17,021 nt of DNA from CAJBLF01 sp964418415 (GCA_964418415.1 CAYQLB010000022.1:1-17021); one strand, 5' to 3'. Shown: positions 1-8,009, numbered from the stretch's first letter. The notes: generated by a model not told the origin, from the sequence alone. Numbers and translations are program-made.

Positions 1-2
1 AA

Positions 3-911
3 ATCAATCAAGTGATTCTTGTTGGATGATCTACGAGAATGCCTGCAGTATTGAAACTCGTCAAAGATATCTTCGGTATCGAACCAAAAGCTACCGTAAA
101 TCCTGATGAAGCAGTTTCGCAAGGAGCGGCTATTCAGTGAGGTATTATCCAAGGAGACGTAAAAGATATTTTATTGCTCGACGTGACACCATTATCATTA
201 GCTGTAGAAGTCGAAGGAGGATTGGCGCATGTCATGATCCCAAGAAACACCACTATTCCAGCCAAAAAGGAGAATATATTTACTACTGCTGCTGACAATC
301 AAACCGCAGTTACCGTACACGTTACCCAAGGAGAAAGACAGTTTGCAAGAGACAACAAAGATCTCTGAATGTTCAATCTCGAAGGAATACCTATGATGAG
401 AAGGGGACAACCGCAGATCGAAGTGACCTTCGATATCGATGCCAATGGAATTCTCAATGTCACCGCCAAAGAGAAATCTACCGGAAAAGAAATCAGTCAT
501 AAGATAGAATGATCTACTAATATCTCTGACGAAGATATCACCAAAGCAAAAGCTGAAGCAGAAAAATTTTCCGAAGAAGATCGTAAGAGAAGAGAAATCG
601 TGGAATCCAAAAATAGACTTGAAGCACTTATTTACCAGATGGAACAGATGCTTTCCGAAAAGAAAGATCAAATCCCTGATGAAGACAAAGAAAAAGTAAA
701 TAAGTTGATGGCAGACGGTAAAGCAGTAGCTAGCAAAGAATGAGCAACTAAGGAAGAAATCGATGCAGAGATCGAAAGAATCCAAAAAGAATTCGCAGAA
801 CTCTACAACAAATATCAAGCAGCTCCATCACAGCCAGCACCAAACGCAGACAACGAAATTGGCAAGGAAGGATGAACTGTTGAATGAGAAGTTATCGATG
901 CAGACAAATAG
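3..911 (+). CDS. dnaK: Chaperone protein DnaK (Hsp70), C-terminal part, 5' end outside window
   Basis: ATP-dependent Hsp70 chaperone that binds exposed hydrophobic segments of unfolded cytoplasmic proteins together with DnaJ and GrpE. About 302 residues are visible. They begin at the end of the ATPase domain with VILVGGSTRMPAV and continue through the linker LLLDVTPLSL, the substrate-binding beta domain and the helical lid. The fragment ends in an acidic Gly/Glu-rich tail, and the stop is TAG at 909-911. Seven TGA codons lie in frame (27, 138, 366, 510, 741, 873, 885). The first falls on the invariant second Gly of VGGSTR, which is direct evidence for TGA=Gly. By my count TGA supplies 7 of 22 glycines. 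The first half of the gene lies to the left of the window. A terminator follows, so dnaK ends its transcript. Confidence 0.97.
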
Positions 912-985
912 TCATCGCGAGTTCGGCTTGGATGCAGGATAAACTCCGCTTGGCGATCTTATAAGATTACTTCGTGTCTCGTAAT
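912..985. repeat. Possible degenerate palindromic repeat between dnaK and its terminator
   Basis: The spacer begins TCATCGCGAG and ends with CTCGTAATGACA, which are imperfect inverted copies of each other (compare TGTCATTACGAG read on the minus strand). This layout resembles small non-coding palindromic repeats found between genes in many bacteria. Only one copy is visible, so membership of a family is inference. Confidence 0.3.
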
Positions 986-997
986 GACAAGACATAG

Positions 998-1026
998 AAA
1001 AAACCACCCGAGCGAGGGTGGTTTTT
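998..1026 (+). terminator. Rho-independent terminator of dnaK
   Basis: The stem ACCACCC pairs with GGGTGGT around a short GAGCGA loop. It is flanked by an A-run on the left and a T-run on the right, so it could work in both directions. It lies about 90 bases after the dnaK stop codon. Confidence 0.85.
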
Positions 1027-1114
1027 CCATAAAATCAAGAGAATACTCTTGTTTGACTTTACAAACAAAATAAATAAAAGTAAATAGTAAAATTTACTCT
1101 ATATCAAAATAGCA

Positions 1115-2331
1115 ATGGTGGCAAAATGATCAGAAAAAGTCGATAATCTAGAGGCACTCCTTGGTCAAAAATGAGTACTCGACCAAGATATTCAGAATAA
1201 AATCAATGAATTGAAAAATACATTTCAGACAGAGAAACAGGAGTGAGATGCTATCGATGATAAAGATTTGATAGAGATTCCCATGAATCCTCTTCTCAAG
1301 GAAACTGTCGATCTTGGTGGTGCAGAGATGATGGCATGAGTATACAATGTTCTCGGTACTGCATTCGTAAGTATGCTGACCAACAATACAGCAGCACTTG
1401 CATTAGCGTGACCGGTCATTGAGAAGATAGGTTTTTTCATTTGGGAGGCAATCAAGGCATATCGTACACATACCAAAGAAGGTACAGCTTTTTCCAAGGA
1501 ATTCAGATCTAATGTTTCCAATGGTATCAAAAATCTCATTGTCGATATAACTATGCATGATAGTATCTATACATTAGTCATGAGATGTTTTCAGCGACAT
1601 TATTATCGTTCATTAGTTTTCTGGTGGCATTACCGCCGGCGATACTGATGAAATATTCAGGGAATGAACTCCTCCATGTACTCCAAAAACAATATAGTAG
1701 ATTGTATGGATTTAAGCGGGAAAAGTATTACGAAGCAAGATTTATTGTCAATAATCATAGCGATCCCAAAGCAATATTTGAAAAGATAGGAGATAAATTC
1801 TGACTGGGAGGATATAATCTGAGTAGATATCACGATACCTATTTTCATCACCGTATCCCTTCATTTTCTGATAGACTAGGGACCGTGAAACTAAGAAACA
1901 TAACGGATATTACCGGAAATAATGAATCATCCAACGCATTTGAAATAGCACATACCTTACCTACCAAAAAAACTCCAAAAAAAGAAAGTATGTACAATTA
2001 CTTTTATAGCAGAAAAGAAAAAGGGACAAAAGTGTTGCCAGACGATATAGAGGGAAGAGATATCCTCAAAAAATTTCCCTACCGCAATATTATCAAAGAC
2101 GAGTTCGCTCAATTGGAATTTGATAGGGAGATTCTCTATGATGATCAGATAAGAATTACTCTGGATCAGATTACCTGATCAACCAATAATGATATCAGAA
2201 AAATGATAGAAATTAAGGCCTATAACGACAAAAAATATTTGATGGAAGTGATGTGTGCTATTATGGGTGATAAACATACTGACAGTCATATCACCACACA
2301 TCCAAAAGTAAAATTTTTTGAAAAAAAATAA
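1115..2331 (+). CDS. Unknown protein with central hydrophobic segment and CYTH-like C-terminal half, split by an apparent -1 frameshift
   Basis: Function unknown. One frame runs from ATG 1115 and, with TGA=Gly, stays open to TAG 1787-1789. After about 1590 its translation looks like noise rich in R, Y and W. A second frame, open from 1564 and ending at TAA 2329-2331, takes over with plausible protein. Adding one T to the T4 run at 1588-1591 joins the frames into about 405 residues: a polar N-terminus, a Gly/Ala-rich region, a hydrophobic segment (FSATLLSFISFLVALPPAIL) and a soluble C-terminal half. That half has features seen in CYTH/VTC-type folds: YEARFIV, YHDTYF, GTVKLR, RITLD and IEIKAYNDK. 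The CYTH link is weak, by eye only. The alternative is two overlapping genes, the second starting at ATG 1585. TGA codons occur in both parts, as in neighbouring genes. No clear ribosome binding site was seen. Confidence 0.6.
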
Positions 2332-2421
2332 TATACTAAAATAGAAAAATATGTATTAAAGGAAAATATATAAGTAAAAATAAATAATCAATATTGTTGA
2401 GATAATAATGAACTAATTTTG

Positions 2422-2449
2422 TTGTTTATTTGTACAAAATATCTATACA
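2422..2449 (+). promoter_or_regulatory. Candidate promoter for the small gene at 2477
   Basis: TTGTTT (2422-2427) and TATACA (2444-2449) are spaced by 16 bases, and the start codon lies 27 bases further on. In sequence this AT-rich, such a match is only suggestive. The preceding bases 2332-2421 hold nothing else recognisable. Confidence 0.35.
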
Positions 2450-2476
2450 TACGATCCCAATCAAAACAAAAGAATT

Positions 2477-2716
2477 ATGAGAAAACCAGTAGCATTTATG
2501 GACCTTCAAGCATGTTGTGACTTCTTCGACAGGAATGTCGGTCATCGTGTTTTCCTGAAAATTAGGGAATCCCTAACAAACAAAATACGAAAGATCGAAG
2601 GTGTGATTGAGACAAGCTTTAACCACGATCCTTCTCCGGTCAGTACGATAAAAACAAAACGTACGGTACGAGAAATATTTCTTGGAGAAGTGGTCAGTGT
2701 AGAAGTAGTATCCTAA
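2477..2716 (+). CDS. Small hypothetical protein, 79 aa
   Basis: Not recognised. A basic 79-residue protein beginning MRKPVAFMDL and ending in a Val-rich strand-like stretch. It has two adjacent Cys (ACCDFF), a central Lys/Arg-rich segment, no signal peptide and no membrane segment. It contains no TGA codon, but with only three glycines this says little. The case for a real gene is the tight fit between a candidate promoter upstream and a strong terminator starting 8 bases after the TAA stop. No Shine-Dalgarno sequence is visible. It stands alone, facing the fabH-like gene. Confidence 0.6.
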   Translation: MRKPVAFMDLQACCDFFDRNVGHRVFLKIRESLTNKIRKIEGVIETSFNHDPSPVSTIKTKRTVREIFLGEVVSVEVVS

Positions 2717-2723
2717 GTAGTAT

Positions 2724-2745
2724 GCCGGGTTTCCCGGCTTTTTTT
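2724..2745 (+). terminator. Rho-independent terminator of the 79-aa gene
   Basis: Perfect 6-bp stem GCCGGG/CCCGGC with a TTT loop, followed by seven T. It lies directly after the stop codon at 2714-2716. Confidence 0.9.
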
Positions 2746-2750
2746 ACAAT

Positions 2751-2779
2751 AAAAAAACTCCGGTAAACAACCGGAGTTT
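2751..2779 (-). terminator. Rho-independent terminator of the minus-strand ketoacyl synthase gene
   Basis: Inverted repeat AAACTCCGGT/ACCGGAGTTT with a 5-base loop. On the minus strand the stem runs straight into seven T (the A-run 2751-2757). It sits 18 bases past the minus-strand stop, back to back with the plus-strand terminator of the small gene. Confidence 0.88.
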
Positions 2780-2797
2780 ATTAGCATGGTACACTAC

Positions 2798-3880
2798 TTA
2801 AGGCATACGATAGATACATACATTGATGTTCATACCAGCGCCTACTGAAGCAAAAACGATAATATCGCCACTTTTCACTTCGTGACCTTCAAGCTCTTTT
2901 TTGAGCAGGAGATCAAGTAATGTTGGAATAGTCGCAACAGATGAATTTCCCAGCCAGCCGATGGTCATCGGCATGATATCGGGAGGAATATCTTTGCGTT
3001 TTTTGTCGTAGAGTCCGAATACGCGTTGCAGGATTTTCTCATCCATCTTCTCGTTTGCCTGATGAATAAGTAGCTTACTTACCTTTTCCAGAGGAACATC
3101 AGCTTTTTCCAAACATTCCTTCACTAAGTGAGGGACGTTATTTAACGCATATTCATACACGGAGGATCCATCCATTTTCAGAAAGGTATCAGAACCCTTA
3201 TAGTCAGGATTGTAGGAAGGTCCCATCCGAAGAAGTTGTGCATGGTCTTTGGTATCGCTTCTTGTTACGTGAGCAATAATACCCAGAGGGATATCCGATT
3301 GTACATGTTCAAGGATAGTCGCTCCTGCACCATCGGCGTAGATGAGACTATCGCGATCGTGAGGATCAGAAACCCGTGAAAGCGTTTCCGCGCCGATGAT
3401 CATGATACGTTTTGCGCCATTCTTTATCAGCGAATCTGCAATAATCATTCCCTGTAACCATCCAGGACATCCGAAAAGGATATCGAAGCAAACGGTATGG
3501 GGATTTTTGATGTTGAGCATTTGCTTTACTTTGGAAGCAATACTCGGTACCAAAGCTGAACGTTTATTGTGTTTGGGTACATCGCCGAAATTGTGAGCTA
3601 CGATAAGGTAATCCAGAGTTTCGGGATCGATAGTGGAAGAGAGTAATGCGTTTTCCGCAGCAAGAAATGCAATATCGGAAACCGTTTGATCGTCTCGTAC
3701 ATATCTCCGTTCTTGTATACCGGTGATAGTTACCAGATCATTGATGATTTCTTGGTTAGTTTTTTGAAACTGTTGTCCATTATCATCAAAGAAGCTGTGT
3801 TCAAGAAAATCGTTGTTTTTAATCACCTTTTCAGGAATATATTTTCCTGTCCCGATGATTTTTGCAAAGCTATTTTGCAT
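2798..3880 (-). CDS. 3-oxoacyl-ACP synthase III (FabH)-like ketoacyl synthase
   Basis: Thiolase-fold condensing enzyme of the FabH type. The family joins an acyl-CoA starter to malonyl-ACP, or makes related acyl condensations, in the cytoplasm. The expected Cys-His-Asn triad is present: Cys138 in FGCPGW, His273 in LIHQAN and Asn312 in WLGNSSVATIP. The Gly-rich C-terminal end SVGAGMN is also present. At 360 residues it is somewhat longer than typical FabH (about 320-330), with extra sequence near the N-terminus (residues 25-45). ATG 3880 is chosen because AGGAG lies 7 bases upstream. All of its roughly 23 glycines use GGN and none uses TGA. It is a single-gene transcript with its own terminator, and no other fatty-acid gene is in view, so its substrate is unknown. 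Its role could be lipid, secondary-metabolite or HMG-CoA-synthase-like chemistry. Confidence 0.88.
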   Translation of the reverse strand: MQNSFAKIIGTGKYIPEKVIKNNDFLEHSFFDDNGQQFQKTNQEIINDLVTITGIQERRYVRDDQTVSDIAFLAAENALLSSTIDPETLDYLIVAHNFGDVPKHNKRSALVPSIASKVKQMLNIKNPHTVCFDILFGCPGWLQGMIIADSLIKNGAKRIMIIGAETLSRVSDPHDRDSLIYADGAGATILEHVQSDIPLGIIAHVTRSDTKDHAQLLRMGPSYNPDYKGSDTFLKMDGSSVYEYALNNVPHLVKECLEKADVPLEKVSKLLIHQANEKMDEKILQRVFGLYDKKRKDIPPDIMPMTIGWLGNSSVATIPTLLDLLLKKELEGHEVKSGDIIVFASVGAGMNINVCIYRMP

Positions 3881-3887
3881 GATATAT

Positions 3888-3892
3888 CTCCT
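3888..3892 (-). promoter_or_regulatory. Ribosome binding site of the fabH-like gene
   Basis: AGGAG on the minus strand, 7 bases before the ATG. Most other genes here lack a clear Shine-Dalgarno sequence, so this one decides the start. Confidence 0.75.
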
Positions 3893-4134
3893 TTTTTTAT
3901 GTTTTTATATATTGTTTTATTTTGGAACAAAAAGATATACATTTAATAGAAAAAGTCAAGGAAGTTTTACCGTAGAAATTCAGACTCAAATACTTACAAA
4001 CTTAATGAAAAATTAATAATTAATAATGAATAATGATTGTATTGTTTTTCATTAACTACTGTGAAATACAATAGTTCATATAAAGCAAAATCCAACATTA
4101 TTCATTTTTCACTTTTCATTATTCATTGTATTTC
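3893..4134. other. AT-rich divergent intergenic region with short inverted repeats
   Basis: This spacer separates the minus-strand fabH-like gene from the plus-strand methyltransferase operon. It holds low-complexity repeats of the type AATGAATAATG (4026-4036), matched in reverse by CATTATTCATT (4096-4106 and again 4117-4127). It also has an ATTGTATT/AATACAAT inverted pair (4036-4043 and 4065-4072). A possible plus-strand promoter is TTGTTT (4042) with TACAAT (4067-4072), though the 19-base spacer is long. No gene was seen. Confidence 0.4.
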
Positions 4135-5253
4135 ATGAATTTCGTCCTCACCTGCGCCGCAGGATTAGAATCTATACTCAAAAAAGAAATAGAAATCGCT
4201 GGATATACGGTGATTGGTTCGTGACCGACCATGGTCCGTTTCAAGGGAGATCTTTCTGCAATAGCCAAAATAAACCTTCGATCCAGAGTCTGAAATAAAT
4301 TATTTCTTGAATTAGCACAACATATCACTTCTGACTTCAATCAACTCTTTGACTTGGTTTCTACGATTGACTGGAAGATGTACGTACAAGGAAACCCTAT
4401 CGTCGTAACTGCTATGAGCAAACAATCATTGCTTACTAGTACACCGACCATCCAAAGTATCGTAAAAAAATCCATCGTCAAAACTATTCTCGGCGGTAAA
4501 GAATGACAGCTTCCTGAAGATCATAGTAAAGAAACCGTAGAGATATTTGTCCACATAGAACGTGATATGTGTTCAATCCTACTCAACACTACGGGCGAAT
4601 CATTACATAAGAGATGATACAAAAAAGCCACGGGAGAAGCGCCAATCAATGAAGCATTAGCAGCGTGATTGCTTCTGTTGTCAGGTTGGAAATTTAGCGA
4701 ACCACTCTACGATTTTTTTTGTGGAAGCGGGACTATTGCTATCGAAGCGGCTTTGATAGCCAAGAATATTGCTCCGTGAATGTTCAGGGATTTTGCATTC
4801 CAGCAGTTTAAGCGATATGACCAATCGCTCTTCGATAAAGAATTCGAACTAGCAAAAGATAAAATTATGATCAATAAAACACATACCCTCATTGCGTCTG
4901 ATATTGATCCAAGAATGATTTCGATTGCTCAGGAAAACGCAAGACATGCGGGCGTAGCAGACTATATTACATTCAATGTAAAAGACGTGAAAGACTATTT
5001 GGACGGCCCGCCGCTTAATGGTTGTTTAGTCTCTAATCCGCCTTATGGTATGAGACTCAATATTTTCGATATCGAAGAAATCTATCATATCATCACGGAA
5101 TTATTCATTCGTCATCCGAAACTGCACGGGGGAATCATTACTTCCTATGAACGTTTTCAAACCGATGTATGATTGTGATCCCGAAAGAAAAATATGTTTT
5201 TCAATGGAGGGGAAAGGTGTTGGTTCTACAAAAAGACTTTACTTAAACAATAA
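4135..5253 (+). CDS. THUMP-domain class I SAM-dependent RNA methyltransferase (RlmL/YpsC-like)
   Basis: Predicted N2-guanine RNA methyltransferase of the RlmL/YpsC family, which modifies 23S rRNA using S-adenosylmethionine. The 372 residues match free-standing family members (about 370-390). The N-terminal ~60 residues (CAAGLESILKKEI) and the following THUMP region bind RNA. The catalytic Rossmann domain has motif I DFFCGSGTIAIEAAL, the acidic strand end ASDIDPRM and the catalytic motif SNPPYG. Eight TGA codons are read as Gly (4222, 4291, 4504, 4615, 4666, 4777, 5170, 5176), several at expected glycines. The start is ATG 4135 (MNFVLTCAAG), the usual family N-terminus. The stop is TAA, 4 bases before rlmN, so the two genes form an operon of rRNA-modifying enzymes. 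The exact target guanine cannot be set from sequence. Confidence 0.9.
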
Positions 5254-5257
5254 TACC

Positions 5258-6358
5258 ATGATCAAAACATCCATATTAGACGCAGGCAAGCTCCAGGAGT
5301 TCGCCAAGGAGCGCAAGCTCCAACCCTACAAGGTCAAACAGATCCAGCAAGAGATATTCAAAAATCAGAACATAGATTTTGCCGAAATGACGACCTTGGC
5401 AAAAGATCTGAGAGAAGATTTAGATCAACATTTTTCCGTTGTTACTTTGAATGTAGACAAGATACTCGAAGACGAAACATCCACAAAAATCTGATTTCAA
5501 ACTCACGATGGATGTATGATTGAAGCAGTCATTCTCTATCACCGGCAAGATGAAAAATATCAAAAAGACGACAAAGAAAAATTAAATAGAATTACACTCT
5601 GCATCTCTTCACAGGTCGGTTGTCCCGTCAACTGCACTTTCTGTGTGACAGGTAAATTAGGCTTCAAAAGGAATTTAACACGGGATGAGATGGTTTCACA
5701 AGTGTTATTTGCAAACAATTATATCAAAAAAAAATTCGGCAAACAAGAAGATGGTTCATTATATTCTGTGAGAAATATCGTGTTTATGGGTATGGGAGAA
5801 CCCTTATTGAATTACGATAATGTTAAAAAAGCCATAGAGATTATGCTTAGGCAAGAAGCAGGATTTTCGCTCTCTCGCAGACATATCACAATTTCAACTG
5901 CAGGAATCATTCCAGGTATCAAACAATTGGTCAAAGACGAAATCCCCGTAAAACTGGCTATCTCGCTCCATGCGCCCAACCAGGCTTTGCGTGATAAATT
6001 GATGCCGATAGCCAAGGCATATCCATTGGACGAACTCAACAAAGCTATTAGCGAATATGTTAGAGCTACCGACAACAGGATATTCTACGAATATATTATG
6101 ATCAAAGATGTAACGGATAAGCCAGAACTAGCAAAGGAATTAGTTGAATTTCTCAAGAAAAAATTAGCACACGTCAATTTGATTCCCTACAATACCAATC
6201 CTGCCATCGATTACGTCGAGAGCGATACTATTACTATCCAGAAGTTCAAGAAAATCCTTGAAGACTGTGGTATTACCGTAACCGTTAGAGATAGTTTAGG
6301 AAGAAAAATGAAAGGTGCTTGTGGGCAACTTGGCTACGAAAAATTAACCAACAAATAA
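5258..6358 (+). CDS. rlmN: Dual-specificity RNA methyltransferase RlmN
   Basis: Radical-SAM enzyme that methylates C2 of adenine at 23S rRNA A2503 and at A37 of some tRNAs. The 366 residues match the family length. An N-terminal RNA-binding region (about residues 1-80) is followed by the radical-SAM barrel. The 4Fe-4S motif is Cys122, Cys126 and Cys129 (GCPVNCTFC), followed by MGMGEPLLN and SLHAPNQ. The C-terminal GACGQL supplies the mechanistic Cys near residue 355. A single TGA (5492) is read as Gly79; of about 19 glycines only this one uses TGA. ATG 5258 is chosen because it lies 4 bases after the upstream methyltransferase stop and gives a complete N-terminus; no Shine-Dalgarno sequence is visible. 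RlmN family members affect ribosome accuracy and response to peptidyl-transferase drugs. Confidence 0.96.
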
Positions 6359-6394
6359 TCAAGAAATAACAGTAAACAACTAACAATAAATGCT

Positions 6395-6422
6395 TTGATT
6401 TTTTTTGTATTTTTGCTATATT
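6395..6422 (+). promoter_or_regulatory. Promoter of the 16S-like small RNA
   Basis: TTGATT (6395-6400) and TATATT (6417-6422) are spaced by 16 bases (17 if TTTGAT is taken). They would start transcription near 6429, after the rlmN stop and before the RNA element. Confidence 0.6.
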
Positions 6423-6428
6423 CATATC

Positions 6429-6605
6429 ACGCCCATATTGGGATGTTTTTTCTAGGAGAGCTACCATGACTGGTGGATTAGGGGGTCTATCGGCAAAAAT
6501 ACAATTGATAGATGGAAGATTCTTCCGTGCCAGCAGCCGCGGTTATACGGAAATAGGCCTTGTACACATCGCCCTGATCTGAGAGGTTACGACCTCTCCT
6601 TTTTT
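6429..6605 (+). ncRNA. Small RNA with 16S rRNA 530-loop (h18) and decoding-centre (~1390-1404) sequence
   Basis: An independent transcription unit of about 177 nt. At 6523-6552 a hairpin closes with TTCCGT/ACGGAA around GCCAGCAGCCGCGGTTAT. This is the universal 16S 530 loop with one loop change (A532 to U). Its closing pair is changed on both sides relative to E. coli (C-G to U-A), so the pairing is kept. At 6556-6574 GGCCTTGTACACATCGCCC matches the 16S strand around 1386-1404 (E. coli numbering) with one mismatch. In true 16S these segments are more than 800 nt apart; here 3 nt separate them, so this is not a plain rRNA fragment. Other stems seen are CCCA/TGGG (near 6432), TCTATC/GATAGA (6486-6491 with 6507-6512) and the terminator. 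A reading frame from ATG 6466 with AGGAG upstream overlaps it. Function unknown; a decoy for factors or drugs that bind the decoding site is one inference. Confidence 0.75.
6581..6605 (+). terminator. Rho-independent terminator of the 16S-like small RNA
   Basis: Stem GAGAGGT/ACCTCTC with a TACG tetraloop, then C and six T. Its 3' arm and first T (CTCTCCT, 6594-6600) are also complementary to AGGAGAG at 6454-6460 near the 5' end. Confidence 0.9.
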
Positions 6606-6611
6606 CATTTT

Positions 6612-6641
6612 AGAAAAAGAGATGTGATTAATCACATCTCT
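6612..6641 (-). terminator. Rho-independent terminator of the lipoprotein gene
   Basis: A perfect 24-base palindrome at 6618-6641 (arms AGAGATGTGATT/AATCACATCTCT). On the minus strand it is followed by a short T-run. It ends the minus-strand lipoprotein transcript and faces the small RNA's terminator. Confidence 0.75.
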
Positions 6642-6661
6642 ACGATCATACATTGTTGAAA

Positions 6662-7276
6662 TTATATAGTCCATGATCAATGGATGATACCAATGATATA
6701 TCGCTGTCCTCAAATATTTTCAAAGACAAGATATAAGCTTCTCCGATCCATACCGTCATATTGGGGATCAAAACCAGGGAAATGATATTCTACGATATGT
6801 TTACCACTGTAGACATCGAAAATATTGTTGATAGTGTTTCCTCTATTGAATGGCTGGTTATGGTATACTTCAGGAGCTGTTATAAAATCTACATCATAAA
6901 CAAATTTTTCCCAATATTGTCCGATAGGCAGATCTATAGGAAATCAGGAACCATCATATCATCATCGAGTGAACGTAGTAGAAAGTGCTAATGCGTTATA
7001 TACCTGTCCGCTATATAATACAATATCACTTACCACATCAACATGTTCATAGGGGGTGAAACGTATGCCTTGTGGACCTACGAATGTTGAGAGCGTAGGA
7101 AAATCCTGTGTTTTTATGGCATTGATGACAGCGTCTATCGTTCAGGTAAGGTCTAGAGTTTCGGTAATAGCGCATGAACCAGTGTTGGTAAGAGAACAAG
7201 TCTCTATAGGTTTACCACAAGCAGTCAAAAGGAGTCCTAATGTACATAGGGAAATCAGTAAAAATGTTTTTTTCAT
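6662..7276 (-). CDS. Conserved hypothetical lipoprotein, 204 aa
   Basis: A secreted lipoprotein. The N-terminus MKKTFLLISLCTLGLLLTAC is a lipoprotein signal peptide with lipobox LTAC, so Cys20 should be lipidated and the protein held on the outer face of the membrane. The mature part has a block (DFPTLSTFVGPQGIRFTPYEHVD, then YDGSGFPIDLP and VEYHFPGFDP) and a strand-rich end IIGIIHGSWTI. This resembles a family of uncharacterised bacterial lipoproteins I recognise only in outline; no function is assigned. Six TGA codons are read as Gly; read as stops they would break the gene into short pieces. Stop is TAA at 6662-6664. It is convergent with the 16S-like RNA and divergent from the membrane-protein gene at 7428. 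The 151-base gap (7277-7427) holds no site I can call firmly. Confidence 0.88.
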
Positions 7277-7427
7277 AGTACTAAGGGAAAATGGATAAAA
7301 CATAGGACACAAAAAATGATAATATATAGAGTATAGGGAAGCTAAAATCGATTACAATAAGTAGTTTTATAGTTGAACTTCGGATAATCTTCCGTATATG
7401 TATGCTATCTTTATTCTTCAAAGAGAG

Positions 7428-7949
7428 ATGAATACTCTTCAAACAATCGATCAAGATATTCTGTTTTGATGGAGAATCTCTACAAGGATATTTCTTATGG
7501 GCACTGGTATCCTTCTTTTTCTTGTGCCTTTCCTGTTTGCTTGACCTCAACTGTTGGTGGGGAGTATAGTAAATTGCCTACTTGTATTGATTGCATTACA
7601 TTGTAGACATCGTTACACTAGTATGGTGATGATCATGTTGCCAAGTATAGCAGCGCTTATGAACGGTGTTATCTTTGGTTCATTTACGATATTTCTTGCA
7701 TATATATTGCCTGCTATTTGGATAGGAAATTATCTCTTTATTAGCATCATTCAACGTATACAGCATCTTGGATTAGGCATATTTGTATGAGCGTGTGTCA
7801 AAACACTATGTATATTTCTGATAGTATATCTTTTGTTTTCTCTCTGATTGGTACCAGTGATATTTCTCAAAACGATGGGAATAATACAATGGGGTACTGC
7901 ATGTATTGGTGGTATAGGAGCAATGTTGCTCACACGCAGGTTTTCATAG
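7428..7949 (+). CDS. Small integral membrane protein, resembles an ECF-type transporter S component
   Basis: A 173-residue hydrophobic protein with about five membrane segments after a short polar N-terminus (MNTLQTIDQDILFGWR). The order PQLLVGSIVNCLLVL, LPSIAALMNGVIFG, LPAIWIGNYLF and a final IGGIGAMLL followed by TRR is similar to small substrate-binding (S) components of ECF vitamin transporters and related membrane proteins. That is a by-eye resemblance and no ECF ATPase genes are in view, so the substrate is unknown. Four TGA codons are read as Gly (7467, 7542, 7788, 7845). ATG 7428 is chosen because AGAGAG lies just upstream and the whole hydrophobic core is then included. It lies 60 bases before the TspO-like gene, likely in one transcript. 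Confidence 0.75.
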
Positions 7950-8009
7950 GAAAACAATATCAATAGTAATATATGATGTTCTATATCTTTTATTTTTTAT
8001 CATGGTTCT

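Noticed and set aside
198..818. Long minus-strand reading frame of about 206 codons opposite dnaK
   Set aside because: It is antisense to clearly coding dnaK and its translation is a Phe/Ser/Cys-rich shadow without any motif.
6523..6574. A true 16S rRNA gene or a simple rRNA gene fragment
   Set aside because: Two segments more than 800 nt apart in 16S lie 3 nt apart here, with the rest of the gene missing and a promoter and terminator around them. Neither a gene nor a truncated copy explains this.
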